A stretch of 64,000 bases of DNA from Sphingobium sp. (GCA_023266575.1 JAHFPV010000016.1:22122-86121); one strand, 5' to 3'. Shown: positions 51,128 through 62,918, counted from the stretch's first letter. The notes: generated from the letters alone by a model not told the origin. Numbers and translations are program-made.

Positions 51128-51670
51128 TCAGGCCGGGCTGCCTGGCCCATAATCCTCGACGATGTGATAGCTCGCGCCGTTATGGCCGAGGCGGCTTTCA
51201 AACAGGGCGAAGCTGTCGATCGTGAAGGGCGGGCTGGTCAGCGCGGCGTGGGCGGCGAGGAAGGGATCGACCAATGCGCCCGTCCGGCCAAAGCGGGCGA
51301 GGGTGATGTGGGGCAGGTAGGCGCGTTCTTCGGGCGGCAGGCCAAGCGCGATACAGGCGCGATCGACTTTGCGATGCAGGCTGGCGAGCGGATCGCGCGG
51401 CTGGACCCCGGCCCAGAGCGTATCGATCACGCCGCGACGGTCGAACGCGCCGACGCCTGAGACGCTGGCGTCGAACGGAGCGAAGCGGATGGTGCGCAGC
51501 GCATAGGCGATGTCGGTGGCGCGATGCCGGTCGACTTCGCCGATGAAGCGCAGCGTCAGGTGCAGCTGGTCGTCGCGTTGCCAGCGGGCGCCCGCGATCC
51601 CGCCCATCAGCGCAAGCAGCTGCGCGCGGTGGCTGGCCGGCGGGCGGATGGCGACGAACAGGCGGTGCAT
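51128..51670 (-). CDS. thpR: RNA 2',3'-cyclic phosphodiesterase (2'-5' RNA ligase-like)
   Basis: A 180-residue protein with the two HxTx motifs of the 2H phosphoesterase family: LHLTLRFIG and PHITLARFG. The start RLFVAIRPP is typical of ThpR. It hydrolyses RNA 2',3'-cyclic phosphates. It converges with the SOD gene with a 9-bp gap. Confidence 0.9.
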   Translation of the reverse strand: MHRLFVAIRPPASHRAQLLALMGGIAGARWQRDDQLHLTLRFIGEVDRHRATDIAYALRTIRFAPFDASVSGVGAFDRRGVIDTLWAGVQPRDPLASLHRKVDRACIALGLPPEERAYLPHITLARFGRTGALVDPFLAAHAALTSPPFTIDSFALFESRLGHNGASYHIVEDYGPGSPA

Positions 51671-51795
51671 GACGCGGCGACTATAGGCTTTACCGCGCGT
51701 TAGACCAGTGTGGTTACGAGAGCGCTTGAATATCGGAGCATAACAGCCGATAATGGATGCAGCGGCGACAGTGACGCCGACGAAGGAGAATTTTC

Positions 51796-52530
51796 ATGGC
51801 CAACTGGTCTGATCCCCGTTCCGATATTGCGGGCTTTGGCGGTCCTAGCGTCGCACAGGGTGCGGCGTACGACGCCGGTCTGCGCAGCTATATGCTGTCG
51901 GTCTATAATTATATGGCAAGCGGCGTGCTGCTGACGGGCATCGTCGCGGTGCTGTTTGCGTCGAGCGGGCTGGCGTTGCAGGTGCTGGGCGGTCCCGGCA
52001 TCCTGAAATATGTCATCATGTTCGCGCCTTTGGTGTTCGTGATGGTGCTGAGCTTTGGCATCAACCGGCTGTCGACGGCGGCGGCGCAGGGGCTGTTCTG
52101 GGCCTATGCCGCGGTGATGGGCCTGTCGCTCTCGTCCATCTTCCTGGTCTATACCGGCACGTCGATCGGCCAGACCTTCTTTGCGACGGCGGCGGCTTTC
52201 GCGGGGCTGAGCCTGTTTGGCTATACGACCAAGAAGGATCTGTCGGGCTTCGGCACCTTCCTGATCATGGGTGTTGTTGGCTTGCTGGTCGCCAGCCTGA
52301 TCAACCTGTTCCTGAAATCGAGCGTGATGGACCTGGTCATCAGCTTCATCGGCGTGCTGCTGTTCGCGGGCCTGACCGCCTATGACACGCAAAAGATCAA
52401 GAGCATCTATGCGCATGTCGCGGGTACGGACATGATGGGCAAGTCGGTCGTCATGGGGGCGCTGAACCTCTATCTCGACTTCATCAACATGTTCCTGTTC
52501 CTGCTGCGTTTCATGGGCAATCGCGACTGA
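51796..52530 (+). CDS. Bax inhibitor-1/YccA family membrane protein
   Basis: A 244-residue protein with seven predicted membrane helices. Conserved segments: LRSYMLSVYNYMASGVLLTG, SSIFLVYTGTSIGQTFFATA, LSGFGTFLIMGVVGLLVAS and AYDTQKIKSIY with the family Asp pair. Members are calcium-leak channels or FtsH-linked regulators. It has its own terminator downstream. Confidence 0.92.
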   Translation: MANWSDPRSDIAGFGGPSVAQGAAYDAGLRSYMLSVYNYMASGVLLTGIVAVLFASSGLALQVLGGPGILKYVIMFAPLVFVMVLSFGINRLSTAAAQGLFWAYAAVMGLSLSSIFLVYTGTSIGQTFFATAAAFAGLSLFGYTTKKDLSGFGTFLIMGVVGLLVASLINLFLKSSVMDLVISFIGVLLFAGLTAYDTQKIKSIYAHVAGTDMMGKSVVMGALNLYLDFINMFLFLLRFMGNRD

Positions 52531-52552
52531 TCGGCGCGGTAGCGAGATAAGG

Positions 52553-52590
52553 AAGGCCCGGCGGAGTGATCTCCGCCGGGCCTTTTTTTT
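52553..52590 (+). terminator. Rho-independent terminator after the Bax-inhibitor gene
   Basis: AAGGCCCGGCGGAG-TGAT-CTCCGCCGGGCC followed by eight T residues: a perfect 12-bp stem and U-tract. Confidence 0.93.
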
Positions 52591-52611
52591 GTTATGGCTT
52601 TGCACCAACAT

Positions 52612-52699
52612 CCGTTCGTTTCGAGCGCAGTCGAGAAACGAGGCGCGCCTGGCGTCGATGCAGCGCTGCTTGCTTCTCGACTAGGCTCGAAGCGAACGG
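52612..52699. repeat. REP-like inverted pair
   Basis: Begins CCGTTCGTTTCGAGCGCAGT and ends CTCGACTAGGCTCGAAGCGA, i.e. two facing copies of the 27-mer family with a ~35-base centre. It sits between the Bax-inhibitor terminator and the end of the GST gene. Confidence 0.8.
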
Positions 52700-52713
52700 G
52701 GTGGGGGTGGAGA

Positions 52714-53343
52714 TCAGGCCTGCTTCTGCATGGCGGCGATCAGGGCGCCGTCGATCTCCTTCTGGCGCTGGTAAGCCGGGCGGGCGCGGAGGCGCTCCGC
52801 ATAGGCGGTGAAGGCGGGGCGTTCCGGCATGGTGCCGAAGGCCAGACCCCAGTCGATCTGTGATCCGACATAGACGTCGGCGGCGGTGAACTGGTCGCCG
52901 CAAATCCATGTCGTCCCCGATACCGCTTGTTCGAGCGTGTCCAGCACCGCGTCGAGCGAGCCATAGCCCGCGCTGCGATCCCGCCCTTCGGGCAGGACGA
53001 AGCCCATGGCCTTGTTGGTGATGGCGGCTTCGACAGGGCCAGCGGCGAAGAAGAGCCAGCGATAATAAGCACCGCGTGCGCTGGTTGGCGGGGCGAGGTT
53101 GGCGGCGGGGAAGGCGTCGGCGAGATAGGCGCAGATGGCGGCGCATTCGGTGACGATGATGCCGTTGTGGACGATCGCGGGGACTTTGCCCATTGGGTTG
53201 ATGGCGAGATAGTCAGGGGCCTTCATGCTCGTCGCATAGTCGAGGACGACGGTGTCATAGGGCGCGCCGACCTCCTCCAGCATCCAGCGGGCAATCTGCC
53301 CGCGCGACATGGGGTTGGTGTAGAGGGTGAGGGTGTCTGGCAC
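52714..53343 (-). CDS. Glutathione S-transferase family protein
   Basis: A 209-residue GST. N-terminal domain: LTLYTNPMSRGQIARWMLEE, NPMGKVPAIVHNG and the TECAAICAYLADA helix; C-terminal domain: WICGDQFTAADVYVGSQ. Separate from the GST at 29147 and clearly a different subgroup. The TNPMSRGQ active-site loop suggests a Ser- or Cys-type GST; the substrate is unknown. Confidence 0.9.
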   Translation of the reverse strand: MPDTLTLYTNPMSRGQIARWMLEEVGAPYDTVVLDYATSMKAPDYLAINPMGKVPAIVHNGIIVTECAAICAYLADAFPAANLAPPTSARGAYYRWLFFAAGPVEAAITNKAMGFVLPEGRDRSAGYGSLDAVLDTLEQAVSGTTWICGDQFTAADVYVGSQIDWGLAFGTMPERPAFTAYAERLRARPAYQRQKEIDGALIAAMQKQA

Positions 53344-53613
53344 GGCGTAGCTCTCCTTTGGCGGGGCGGTTGGGGAGAGGGTGGCGGAAATGTGGGGACG
53401 GGGCCAGCGGGATTTGGTGGAGGGCTGGTTCCGACATATGCGGATGGTCGATTAAGAGGGATGGCGGGTCAATCCCGGCATGATGAGGGGGCTGCTAACG
53501 AGCAAAGGTGGGCATTGTTAAGGCTGATCGGGTTTCCCGAAAGCTGTCGTTGACGATGCTTGCCGGGCATCGCTGAAATTAGGCCCAAGAGACTTGTTCA
53601 CGGGAGGCATGAC

Positions 53614-54042
53614 TTGGGAAAGGATGGCAGCTTTCGATTTAGCGTCTACCTTACACTCCTGCCGCTTTTTGCGTCGTCGTGCAGAGATGGGGCTGCCCCG
53701 ATAATCGAGATGCAATTTGGCACTACAAAATGGGTTTGGGACAGCCAGCGCCTAGCAAGTGACTATATCGCCGATTTTCACAGGAAGATTCCGGTTTTCG
53801 CTGATAGGTGCAGAGTGACTTTGTTAGGCGCACATGGAGGCATCACCGATGGTGGTGAGGCCGCATATTTCCTCCCTCAACAATCCGCTGAGGCGGCTCA
53901 GGCCTGTTTGAAACGCAATCTTCCACAAGGGCATTTCGGGTTGATCGAACGAAACGAATGGGAAAACCGAATAAAGACGGACCCAAGCTTCCCTGTTGCT
54001 CTAAGCTCGATCCCTAAACCAGTTGAAATGCCACCTCCCTAA
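53614..54042 (+). CDS. Putative lipoprotein, function unknown
   Basis: A protein of 142 residues from a TTG at 53614 preceded by GGGAGG at six bases. This start yields a short signal with a lipobox-like FASSCRDG. The body (IEMQFGTTKWVWDSQRL, RCRVTLLGAHGGITDGGEAA) resembles the C-terminal OmpA-like helix-strand pattern only loosely. An ATG at 53560 gives a longer form without the signal at its start. Lower GC than neighbours hints at foreign origin. No family recognised. Confidence 0.55.
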   Translation: MGKDGSFRFSVYLTLLPLFASSCRDGAAPIIEMQFGTTKWVWDSQRLASDYIADFHRKIPVFADRCRVTLLGAHGGITDGGEAAYFLPQQSAEAAQACLKRNLPQGHFGLIERNEWENRIKTDPSFPVALSSIPKPVEMPPP

Positions 54043-54207
54043 CAGCAAATATCGCGCCCGTTGTTGCTAAAGCAGCCCGTCCGTTACTCACCGATATTGG
54101 GTTAGCGACCTGACTTCCTCTGTCATCGCCAATCGAGATGCGTGGTGAGAGATGGATCCCCGCCTCCGCGGGGATGACGAGGTTAGGGGATTTTGGTGGG
54201 GGGCATG

Positions 54208-54239
54208 AAAAAGGGCGGCCTTTGCGGGCCGCCCTTTTC
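54208..54239 (-). terminator. Terminator downstream of clpA
   Basis: AAAAGGGCGGC-CTTTGCG-GGCCGCCCTTTT: a GC stem flanked by A and T runs, so it can act on both strands. It lies 20 bp past the clpA stop. Confidence 0.85.
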
Positions 54240-54259
54240 GTTTGCGTCGGTCATCGCGC

Positions 54260-56590
<2,331 letters not shown>

Positions 56591-56746
56591 GTCTGTTCTA
56601 CTCCTGGCCCGATGAGAGGGCGGTATCGAACCTTATGTCGGCATTGCTCGACGCCGGATCAAGACGTGCGTCCCGACCTGCGGAATTGCCAGACTGACCG
56701 TGCCCGGTAGAACCCGTCAAATGGGTGCGTGGGGCAAGGCGCGGGT

Positions 56747-56944
56747 TCATCGCTTGAATAACGCCTCGGCAGTTGCCTTATGGTTAACGGCGTATTCCAT
56801 TTTCGCTTCTGTCCGCGCTATTTCCGCCTTGAGGGCGGCGATGCGGGCGTCCAGTTCAGCCACGGACAAGGGGTCCAGATCCTGCGCGTGCAGCCGGGCC
56901 AGTGGATCGTCAGCCCGGCGGGGGAGATCATCATCCTTGTCCAT
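56747..56944 (-). CDS. DUF1192-family small protein
   Basis: A 65-residue protein, MDKDDDLPRR with PLSVAELDARIAALKAEIAR and a final charged helix. This is the DUF1192 signature, a short alphaproteobacterial protein of unknown role often next to quinone oxidoreductase genes, as here. The start at 56944 fits; longer frames upstream are the antisense of the oxidoreductase. Confidence 0.85.
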   Translation of the reverse strand: MDKDDDLPRRADDPLARLHAQDLDPLSVAELDARIAALKAEIARTEAKMEYAVNHKATAEALFKR

Positions 56945-57049
56945 AAAGCGTAATGTTGACCCTGCGGGCCACTCTGTCAATAAGGGCGCTCGTTCTGCCT
57001 GTCGATTTTGGTGCGGTGCAGCATGAGCGTGTTTTTGGGGGAAGCGATG

Positions 57050-58054
57050 ATGGCCGATGGCAACCGCGTACCGGGCGAGATGATGGCGATTGCCATTCGC
57101 GTGCCGGGTGGTCCTGACGCGCTGGTGCCGGAGCGGCGCGCGGTGGCGGTGCCGGGCGATGACGAGGTGCTGATCCGCGTCGCCGCCGCCGGGGTGAACC
57201 GGCCCGACGTGCTGCAACGGCAGGGCAAATATCCGCCGCCGCCCGGCGCTTCCGACATTCCGGGGCTGGAAGTGTCCGGCACGGTCGTGGCGGCGGGGCG
57301 CGGGGCGGAGTTGCTGGTCGGGCAGAGGGTTTGCGCGTTGCTGGCGGGTGGCGGCTATGCGGAATATGCGGTGGCGCCTGCGGGGCAGTGCCTGCCGGTG
57401 CCGGACGGCTATGACATGGTCGAGGCGGCGGCGCTGCCGGAGACGCTGTTTACCGTGTGGACCAACCTGTTCGAGCGCGCCTATGCTGTCGGCGGCGACA
57501 CGGTACTGGTCCATGGCGGGACCAGCGGGATCGGCACGATGGCGATCCGCCTGTGCAACCTGTTCGACGTGAAGATCATCGTCACCTGCGGGTCGGACGA
57601 GAAATGCGCGGCTGCCAAGGCGTGGGGCGCGGACGAGGCGATCAATTACAAGGCCCAGGATTATGTCGCGGAGGTGAAACGCATCACCGGCGGGCAGGGT
57701 GTTCAGGCGGTGCTGGACATGGTCGGCGGCGATTATCTTCCGCGCAACCTGGAGTGCCTGGCCGAGGATGGGCGGCATGTGTCGATCGCGGTGCTGGGCG
57801 GGGCGAAGGCGGAGATTTTCATTCCGGCGATCATGCAGCGGCGGCTGACGATCACCGGATCGACGCTGCGGGCGCGGTCGGTGGGGTTCAAGAGTCTGGT
57901 CGCGGATGAACTGGTGCGGACGGTGTGGTCGTTCGTGGAGGACGGCAAGTTACGCCCGGCGATGGATCAGCGCTTTGCGCTGGCGGATGCGAGCAAGGCG
58001 CACGCGCGGATGGATGCGGGCGAGCATTTCGGGAAGATCGTGCTCGTGGTTTGA
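57050..58054 (+). CDS. NAD(P)H quinone oxidoreductase (MDR/PIG3-like)
   Basis: A 334-residue medium-chain dehydrogenase/reductase without zinc-binding cysteines. Features: VLIRVAAAGVNRPDVLQRQG, the NADPH-binding VLVHGGTSGIGTMAIRL, and LDMVGGDYLPRNLECLAEDG. It reduces quinones with NADPH. Start at 57050 (MADGNRVPG) is likely; 57008 is also open. Divergent from DUF1192. Confidence 0.9.
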   Translation: MADGNRVPGEMMAIAIRVPGGPDALVPERRAVAVPGDDEVLIRVAAAGVNRPDVLQRQGKYPPPPGASDIPGLEVSGTVVAAGRGAELLVGQRVCALLAGGGYAEYAVAPAGQCLPVPDGYDMVEAAALPETLFTVWTNLFERAYAVGGDTVLVHGGTSGIGTMAIRLCNLFDVKIIVTCGSDEKCAAAKAWGADEAINYKAQDYVAEVKRITGGQGVQAVLDMVGGDYLPRNLECLAEDGRHVSIAVLGGAKAEIFIPAIMQRRLTITGSTLRARSVGFKSLVADELVRTVWSFVEDGKLRPAMDQRFALADASKAHARMDAGEHFGKIVLVV

Positions 58055-58210
58055 GGGTGCGTCGGCCCACCCCCCAACCCCCTCCCGCAGGCGGGAGGGG
58101 GAGCAGAAAACCCCGCAAACCGTAGCATTTCCGTCATAATCCCTTCGGAACTGTAACATTGCGGCGTTAGGGAACCGGTCCTGAGGGCATCAGTCTTTGG
58201 GGATCGCATC

Positions 58211-59086
58211 ATGAACGCCATCACGCGCCTGCCATTTTTGGCGGACCTGCCGGAGGACGGCGCAGAGCCATTTTCCGTGCCCGAACGGACGCAAGGTGAG
58301 CGTCGCCGGTTTCGCACCATCTGGATTTCCGACATCCACCTTGGCACGCGCGGCTGCAACGCGGCGATGCTGATCGATTTCCTCGACAATGTGGACAGCG
58401 ACACCATCTATCTGGTGGGCGACATCATTGACGGATGGCGGCTGAAGAAGCGCTTTTACTGGCCGGCCAGTCACAATGACGTGGTGTGGCGGCTGATGAA
58501 GCGGGCCAAGCGCGGCACGCGGGTCGTCTATATTCCCGGCAATCATGACGAAATGTTCCGCCAGTTCACCGGCATGAATTTCGGCGGCGTGGAAATTCGG
58601 CGCAAGGCGATCCATACGACTGCCGACGGGCGCAAGCTGCTGGTGCTGCATGGCGATGAGTTCGACACGATCATGCTGGCGCATCGCTGGCTGGCCTTTG
58701 TCGGCGACGCTGCCTACACCACGCTGATGCGGCTGAATGTCGTGGTCAATGCGGTGCGGCAGCGTATGGGATTGCCCTATTGGTCGCTCAGCAAGATGGC
58801 CAAGCACAAGGTCAAGAATGCCGTGTCCTTCATTTCCCAGTTTGAGGAAGTGGTCGCGCATGAAGCGGGTGCGCGCGGCGTCGATGGCGTGGTGTGCGGC
58901 CATATCCATAACGCGGAAATGCGCGAGATTGGCGGCGTGGCCTATTATAATGATGGCGACTGGGTGGAAGGCTGCACCGCTCTGGTCGAGCATGATTGCG
59001 GACGGATGGAAGTGCTGCACTGGGCTGACGAGATCGCCGCGCGGACGCAGGCCGAGCAGGGCGAACGGGCGCGGATGGCGGCCTAA
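58211..59086 (+). CDS. LpxH-like UDP-2,3-diacylglucosamine diphosphatase/metallophosphoesterase
   Basis: A 291-residue metallophosphoesterase. Metal ligands: ISDIHLGTRG, VGDIIDGWRL, IPGNHDEMF, LHGDEFDT and GHIHNAEM. This is the LpxH-like family with an N-terminal extension. It is followed 160 bp later by a glycosyltransferase; the pair is common in alphaproteobacteria and is linked to envelope glycolipid synthesis. True LpxH activity is not certain. Confidence 0.88.
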   Translation: MNAITRLPFLADLPEDGAEPFSVPERTQGERRRFRTIWISDIHLGTRGCNAAMLIDFLDNVDSDTIYLVGDIIDGWRLKKRFYWPASHNDVVWRLMKRAKRGTRVVYIPGNHDEMFRQFTGMNFGGVEIRRKAIHTTADGRKLLVLHGDEFDTIMLAHRWLAFVGDAAYTTLMRLNVVVNAVRQRMGLPYWSLSKMAKHKVKNAVSFISQFEEVVAHEAGARGVDGVVCGHIHNAEMREIGGVAYYNDGDWVEGCTALVEHDCGRMEVLHWADEIAARTQAEQGERARMAA

Positions 59087-59094
59087 AACAACAG

Positions 59095-59207
59095 CCGTTC
59101 GCTTCGAGCGAAGTCGAGAAGTCTCACGCGCTGTGCCAATGTTTCTCGACGTAGTTTATCCAGAGCGCCTGCCGCAGGCGGGCAGTCGAAGGGCTCGAAA
59201 CGAACGG
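59095..59207. repeat. REP-like inverted pair
   Basis: Begins CCGTTCGCTTCGAGCGAAGT and ends GAAGGGCTCGAAACGAACGG, with an inner palindrome CGCCTGCCGCAGGCGGGC. Same family as 52612-52699. It fills the gap between the phosphoesterase and the glycosyltransferase. Confidence 0.8.
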
Positions 59208-59246
59208 AGGTGGGTGCGGAAGCGCCTGCAATGACGGAGTAACCAA

Positions 59247-60275
59247 ATGCGCATTATGATCGTCACAGATGCCTGGACCCCGCAGGTCAATGGCGTCGTG
59301 CGCACGCTCCAGACGATCCAAGCGGAGCTGGAGGCGATGGGGCATGAGGTTCGGGTGATTTCGCCCGATCTTTATGGCTCCATTCCTTGCCCGACCTATC
59401 CCGAAATAAGGCTGGCCTTGGTGCGGCCTGGCGTGGTGGGGCAGGCGATTGCGGCGTTCCGGCCTGACGCGGTACATCTGGCGACGGAAGGGCCGCTCTG
59501 CGTGGCCGCCCGGCGCTGGTGTTTGCGCGAGCATGTGCCGTTCACCACGGCCTACCATACCCATTTCCCCGATTATGTGGCGCAGCGCACCGGCCTGCCT
59601 GCGGCCTGGTTCTGGCGCTATATTCGCTGGTTTCACGGTTCTGCGCAGGCGGTGCTGGTATCGACCGGATCGGTGCGCGCGCAATTGCGCGCCCATGGGC
59701 TGCATAATGTGCTGCCATGGGGCAGGGGGGTGGACCTGAGCGCCTTCACCCCTGACGCGCCGCCGCCTGCGCTGTTTGCCCACCTGCCCCGGCCGATCAT
59801 GCTGGCTGTCGGCCGGGTGGCGGTGGAGAAGAATCTGGAGGCGTTCCTGGCCACCGATCATCCCGGCACCAAGGTGGTGGTAGGCGATGGTCCGGCGCGT
59901 GCGGCGCTGGAGCGGCGCTACCCAGAGGCGCATTTTATGGGACCATTGTTCGGGGAGGCGCTGGCGGGCGCCTATGCCGGGGCCGACGTGTTTGTGTTCC
60001 CCAGCCGCACCGACACATTCGGGCTGGTGATGATCGAGGCGCTGGCCTGCGGCACGCCGGTCGCGGCCTATCCCGTCACCGGGCCGGTGGACATTGTGAC
60101 CCCGGAAAGCGGCGCGCTGTCGGATGATCTGGGGCAGGCGATTGCCGGGGCGCTAAGCTGTGACCGGGCCGCCTGCGCCGCCTATGGGCGTAGCTTCAGC
60201 TGGGAACGCAGCGCGCGCGAGTTCCTGGCGGGGCTGCACACCATTGACCGGTTGGGGCTGGATAGCGCGGCCTGA
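59247..60275 (+). CDS. Glycosyltransferase family 4 (GT-B) protein
   Basis: A 342-residue glycosyltransferase. N-terminal domain: VTDAWTPQVNGVVRTLQTIQ and the TAYHTHFPDYV motif; C-terminal domain: LAVGRVAVEKNLEAFL, VVGDGPARAALE and the acceptor/donor E-x7-E region FVFPSRTDTFGLVMIEALAC. Similar to alpha-mannosyl- or glucosyl-transferases making glycolipids. It probably works with the LpxH-like protein. Confidence 0.92.
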   Translation: MRIMIVTDAWTPQVNGVVRTLQTIQAELEAMGHEVRVISPDLYGSIPCPTYPEIRLALVRPGVVGQAIAAFRPDAVHLATEGPLCVAARRWCLREHVPFTTAYHTHFPDYVAQRTGLPAAWFWRYIRWFHGSAQAVLVSTGSVRAQLRAHGLHNVLPWGRGVDLSAFTPDAPPPALFAHLPRPIMLAVGRVAVEKNLEAFLATDHPGTKVVVGDGPARAALERRYPEAHFMGPLFGEALAGAYAGADVFVFPSRTDTFGLVMIEALACGTPVAAYPVTGPVDIVTPESGALSDDLGQAIAGALSCDRAACAAYGRSFSWERSAREFLAGLHTIDRLGLDSAA

Positions 60276-60324
60276 CGCTTTTCCTTGCTCCAGCGGGGAT
60301 GATCGACTATCTCCAGACGGTCGC

Positions 60325-60345
60325 GGCCGCCCTGCTTGGGCGGCC
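60325..60345 (+). terminator. Hairpin upstream of trcR
   Basis: GGCCGCCC-TGCTT-GGGCGGCC followed by TTATCGTTTTT. A strong stem with an interrupted T-run, located between the glycosyltransferase stop and the trcR start; probably terminates the former. Confidence 0.6.
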
Positions 60346-60375
60346 CTTATCGTTTTTGTGCCGGAGAATGTTCCC

Positions 60376-61074
60376 GTGTCCCAGCCACTCATGCCCCATG
60401 CGACCGCCAGCTGGCTGGTCGACAACAGCGCTCTGAGCTTTGACCAGATCGCCGAATTTTGCGGGCTTCACATCCTGGAAGTGCAGGCGATCGCCGACGA
60501 TACCGCCAGCACCAAATATACCGGTCGTGACCCGGTGCGCGCCCATGAAATCACCATGGACGAAATCCACAAGGGCGAGCAGAACCCCGACTACAAGCTC
60601 AAGATGCTGAAAGGCCCGGAGCCTGTCCGTCGCACCAAGGGGCCGCGCTACACGCCGGTGTCCAAGCGGCAGGACAAGCCCGATGGCATCGCCTGGATCC
60701 TGCGCAACCATCCCGAAGTGTCGGACGGCGCGATCGGCAAGCTGATCGGCACCACCCGCACCACCATCGCGGCGATCCGCGACCGCACCCACTGGAATAT
60801 TTCCAACATCACGCCCAAAGACCCGGTGACGCTGGGCCTGTGTTCGCAGCGCGAACTGGACGCTCTGGTGGCCAAGACCGCCAAGAAGCTGGGCATCGAG
60901 GCACCGACCGATTCGCGTCTGGATGGCGACCGTGCGGCGCTGATCGAGGAGCTGCGGCGTGAGCGTGACGACAATGCGCGGCGCGCTGATGAGGCTCTGC
61001 GCAGCGAAGCGGAACTGATTTCCGGCGTCGCCACCATCCTTGATCCGTTCAGCAACAACAAGGGCGCGGTGTGA
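60376..61074 (+). CDS. trcR: Cell-cycle transcriptional regulator TrcR (DUF1013)
   Basis: A 232-residue protein from a GTG at 60376 after GGAGAATG (ATG 60391 is the alternative). Conserved: ASWLVDNSALSFDQIAEFCG (an HTH), the RTKGPRYTPVSKRQDKPDGI linker, NHPEVSDGAIGKLIGTTRTT and a C-terminal coiled coil (LIEELRRERDDNARRADEAL). DUF1013 proteins in Caulobacter bind RNA polymerase holoenzyme and regulate the cell cycle. Confidence 0.9.
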   Translation: MSQPLMPHATASWLVDNSALSFDQIAEFCGLHILEVQAIADDTASTKYTGRDPVRAHEITMDEIHKGEQNPDYKLKMLKGPEPVRRTKGPRYTPVSKRQDKPDGIAWILRNHPEVSDGAIGKLIGTTRTTIAAIRDRTHWNISNITPKDPVTLGLCSQRELDALVAKTAKKLGIEAPTDSRLDGDRAALIEELRRERDDNARRADEALRSEAELISGVATILDPFSNNKGAV

Positions 61075-61129
61075 TGCCGTAGCGTCATTCGGCGGCCGTC
61101 CGTAAGTCGCCGCAATGCAGCATTTTCAA

Positions 61130-61162
61130 GGGTCGCGCCGGGTAACCGGTGCGGCCCTTTTT
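61130..61162 (+). terminator. Terminator after trcR
   Basis: GGGTCGCGCCGG-GTAA-CCGGTGCGGCCC followed by TTTTT. The stem has two mismatches. It lies 55 bp past the trcR stop. Confidence 0.8.
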
Positions 61163-61211
61163 GCTGTGGTTGACGCTTGCGTAAAGCAGCCATTCTCCAT
61201 AGACTTCCCTC

Positions 61212-62918
61212 ATGGAGAGCATAGAAAAAATCTGGCGGGAGCATTACCAGCACCCCACCGTCTGGGACCGGACGTTCGCCCCGATGTCGATGGGGGACAT
61301 GGTCACCACCAGCGCACTGGCCCACCCCGATGCGCCGATGATCGATTTCATGGGTCGCCGGTTCAGCTATGGCACGATGTTTGGGCAGATCCGCCGCATC
61401 GCCTGCGGCTTGCAGGCGATGGGGGTGCAGAAGGGCGACCGGGTCGGCCTCTATCTGCCCAACACCCCCCATTATGTCGCTGCCTATTATGGCGCGCTGA
61501 TCGCGGGCGCGATCGTCGTCAATTTCTCTCCCCTCTACACTGCTGCCGAACTGGAGCATCAGGTCGAGGATAGCGGGACGAAAATCCTGTTCACCCTGTC
61601 GGCCAAGGCGCTGCTGCCCACCGCGCTGCAGGTGCTGGACCATAGCAGCCTGGAGAAGCTGGTCGTCGGATCGGTGGCGGAGATGCTGCCGCCGGTCAAA
61701 TCGGTGCTGTTCCGCCTGTTCAAGGCGAGCGAGTCCGTGCCGCTGCCGGACGATCCGCGCGTGTTGCGCTATGACCGGCTGATCGCCAATGCGGGCGACT
61801 GCACCGTGCCGCCGATCGACCCGGAGCGGGACATCGCCCTGCTGCAATATACGGGCGGCACCACCGGCACGCCCAAGGGCGCGATGCTGACCCATCAGAA
61901 TCTGACCGCCAATGCGCGGCAGGCGCAGGCGATCGACCCGCACGCCCATGAGGAGGACCGCATCATCGCGGTGCTGCCCTTCTTCCATGTGTTCGCCAAT
62001 ACCTGCACCCTCAACCGCACCGTGATGAACGGCGGCGAGATGGTGATGCTGCCCCGTTTCGACGCGGCGCAGGTGCTGGCGGCGGTGCAGCGGGTGAAGG
62101 CGACGTCGCTGCCCGGCGTGCCGACCATGTTCCAGGCGCTGCTGGATCACCCCGCGATCCGCAACATCGACTTTTCCTCGCTGCGCGCCTGTATTTCGGG
62201 CGGTGCGCCGCTGCCGCTGGAAGTGCGGCAACGGTTCGAGGCGGCGACGGGCGCCAAGCTGATCGAGGGCTATGGCCTTACCGAAACCAGCCCGATCGTC
62301 TGTTCCAACCCCTATGAGGGGCTGAACAAGACCGGGACGGTGGGGCAGCCGGTGCCGGGGACGCGGGTCAAGCTGGTCGATCGCGAAGATCCGACCAAAC
62401 CGCCGCCGCCCGGAGAGCCAGGTGAATTGCTGTTCGCCGGACCGCAGATCATGAAGGGCTATTGGAACCGGCCGGACGCCGACGCCGAAGTATTTATCGG
62501 CGATTTCATCCGTACCGGCGACGTGGGCGAGATAGACGAAGATGGCTATGTCCGCATCGTCGACAGGCTCAAGGACATGATCGCCGTCGGCGGCTTCAAG
62601 GTATTTCCGAGCCAGGTCGAGGCTGTCCTCTATCATCATCCGATGGTCAAGGAGGCGCTGGTGATCGGCATTCCCGACCACTATCGCGGTGAACAGCCCA
62701 AGGCGTTCGTAACCCTGATCGAGGATGCGCAGATTGACGGCGCGGCGCTTAAAGACTGGCTCAATCCGCAACTGGGCAAACATGAGCGGGTGTGCGAGGT
62801 CGAGGTGCGGCTGAACCTGCCGCGCACGCTGGTCGGCAAGCTGTCCCGTAAGGAACTGGTGGCCGAGGAGCGGGCGAAAGCGGCGGCGATGACGGCGGAG
62901 GCTGGAACGGCGGCCTGA
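61212..62918 (+). CDS. Long-chain fatty acid-CoA ligase (AMP-binding)
   Basis: A 568-residue adenylate-forming enzyme. Core motifs: YTGGTTGTPKGAMLTH (ATP site), YGLTETSPIV, FIRTGDVGEIDEDGYVRIVD and the catalytic lysine near RTLVGKLSRKEL. It activates fatty acids to acyl-CoA. FadD-like. Stand-alone, 49 bp after the trcR terminator. Confidence 0.93.
   Translation: MESIEKIWREHYQHPTVWDRTFAPMSMGDMVTTSALAHPDAPMIDFMGRRFSYGTMFGQIRRIACGLQAMGVQKGDRVGLYLPNTPHYVAAYYGALIAGAIVVNFSPLYTAAELEHQVEDSGTKILFTLSAKALLPTALQVLDHSSLEKLVVGSVAEMLPPVKSVLFRLFKASESVPLPDDPRVLRYDRLIANAGDCTVPPIDPERDIALLQYTGGTTGTPKGAMLTHQNLTANARQAQAIDPHAHEEDRIIAVLPFFHVFANTCTLNRTVMNGGEMVMLPRFDAAQVLAAVQRVKATSLPGVPTMFQALLDHPAIRNIDFSSLRACISGGAPLPLEVRQRFEAATGAKLIEGYGLTETSPIVCSNPYEGLNKTGTVGQPVPGTRVKLVDREDPTKPPPPGEPGELLFAGPQIMKGYWNRPDADAEVFIGDFIRTGDVGEIDEDGYVRIVDRLKDMIAVGGFKVFPSQVEAVLYHHPMVKEALVIGIPDHYRGEQPKAFVTLIEDAQIDGAALKDWLNPQLGKHERVCEVEVRLNLPRTLVGKLSRKELVAEERAKAAAMTAEAGTAA

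Noticed and set aside
60648-62783. Long minus-strand open frame opposite trcR and the acyl-CoA ligase
   Set aside because: Antisense shadow of two well-recognised genes.
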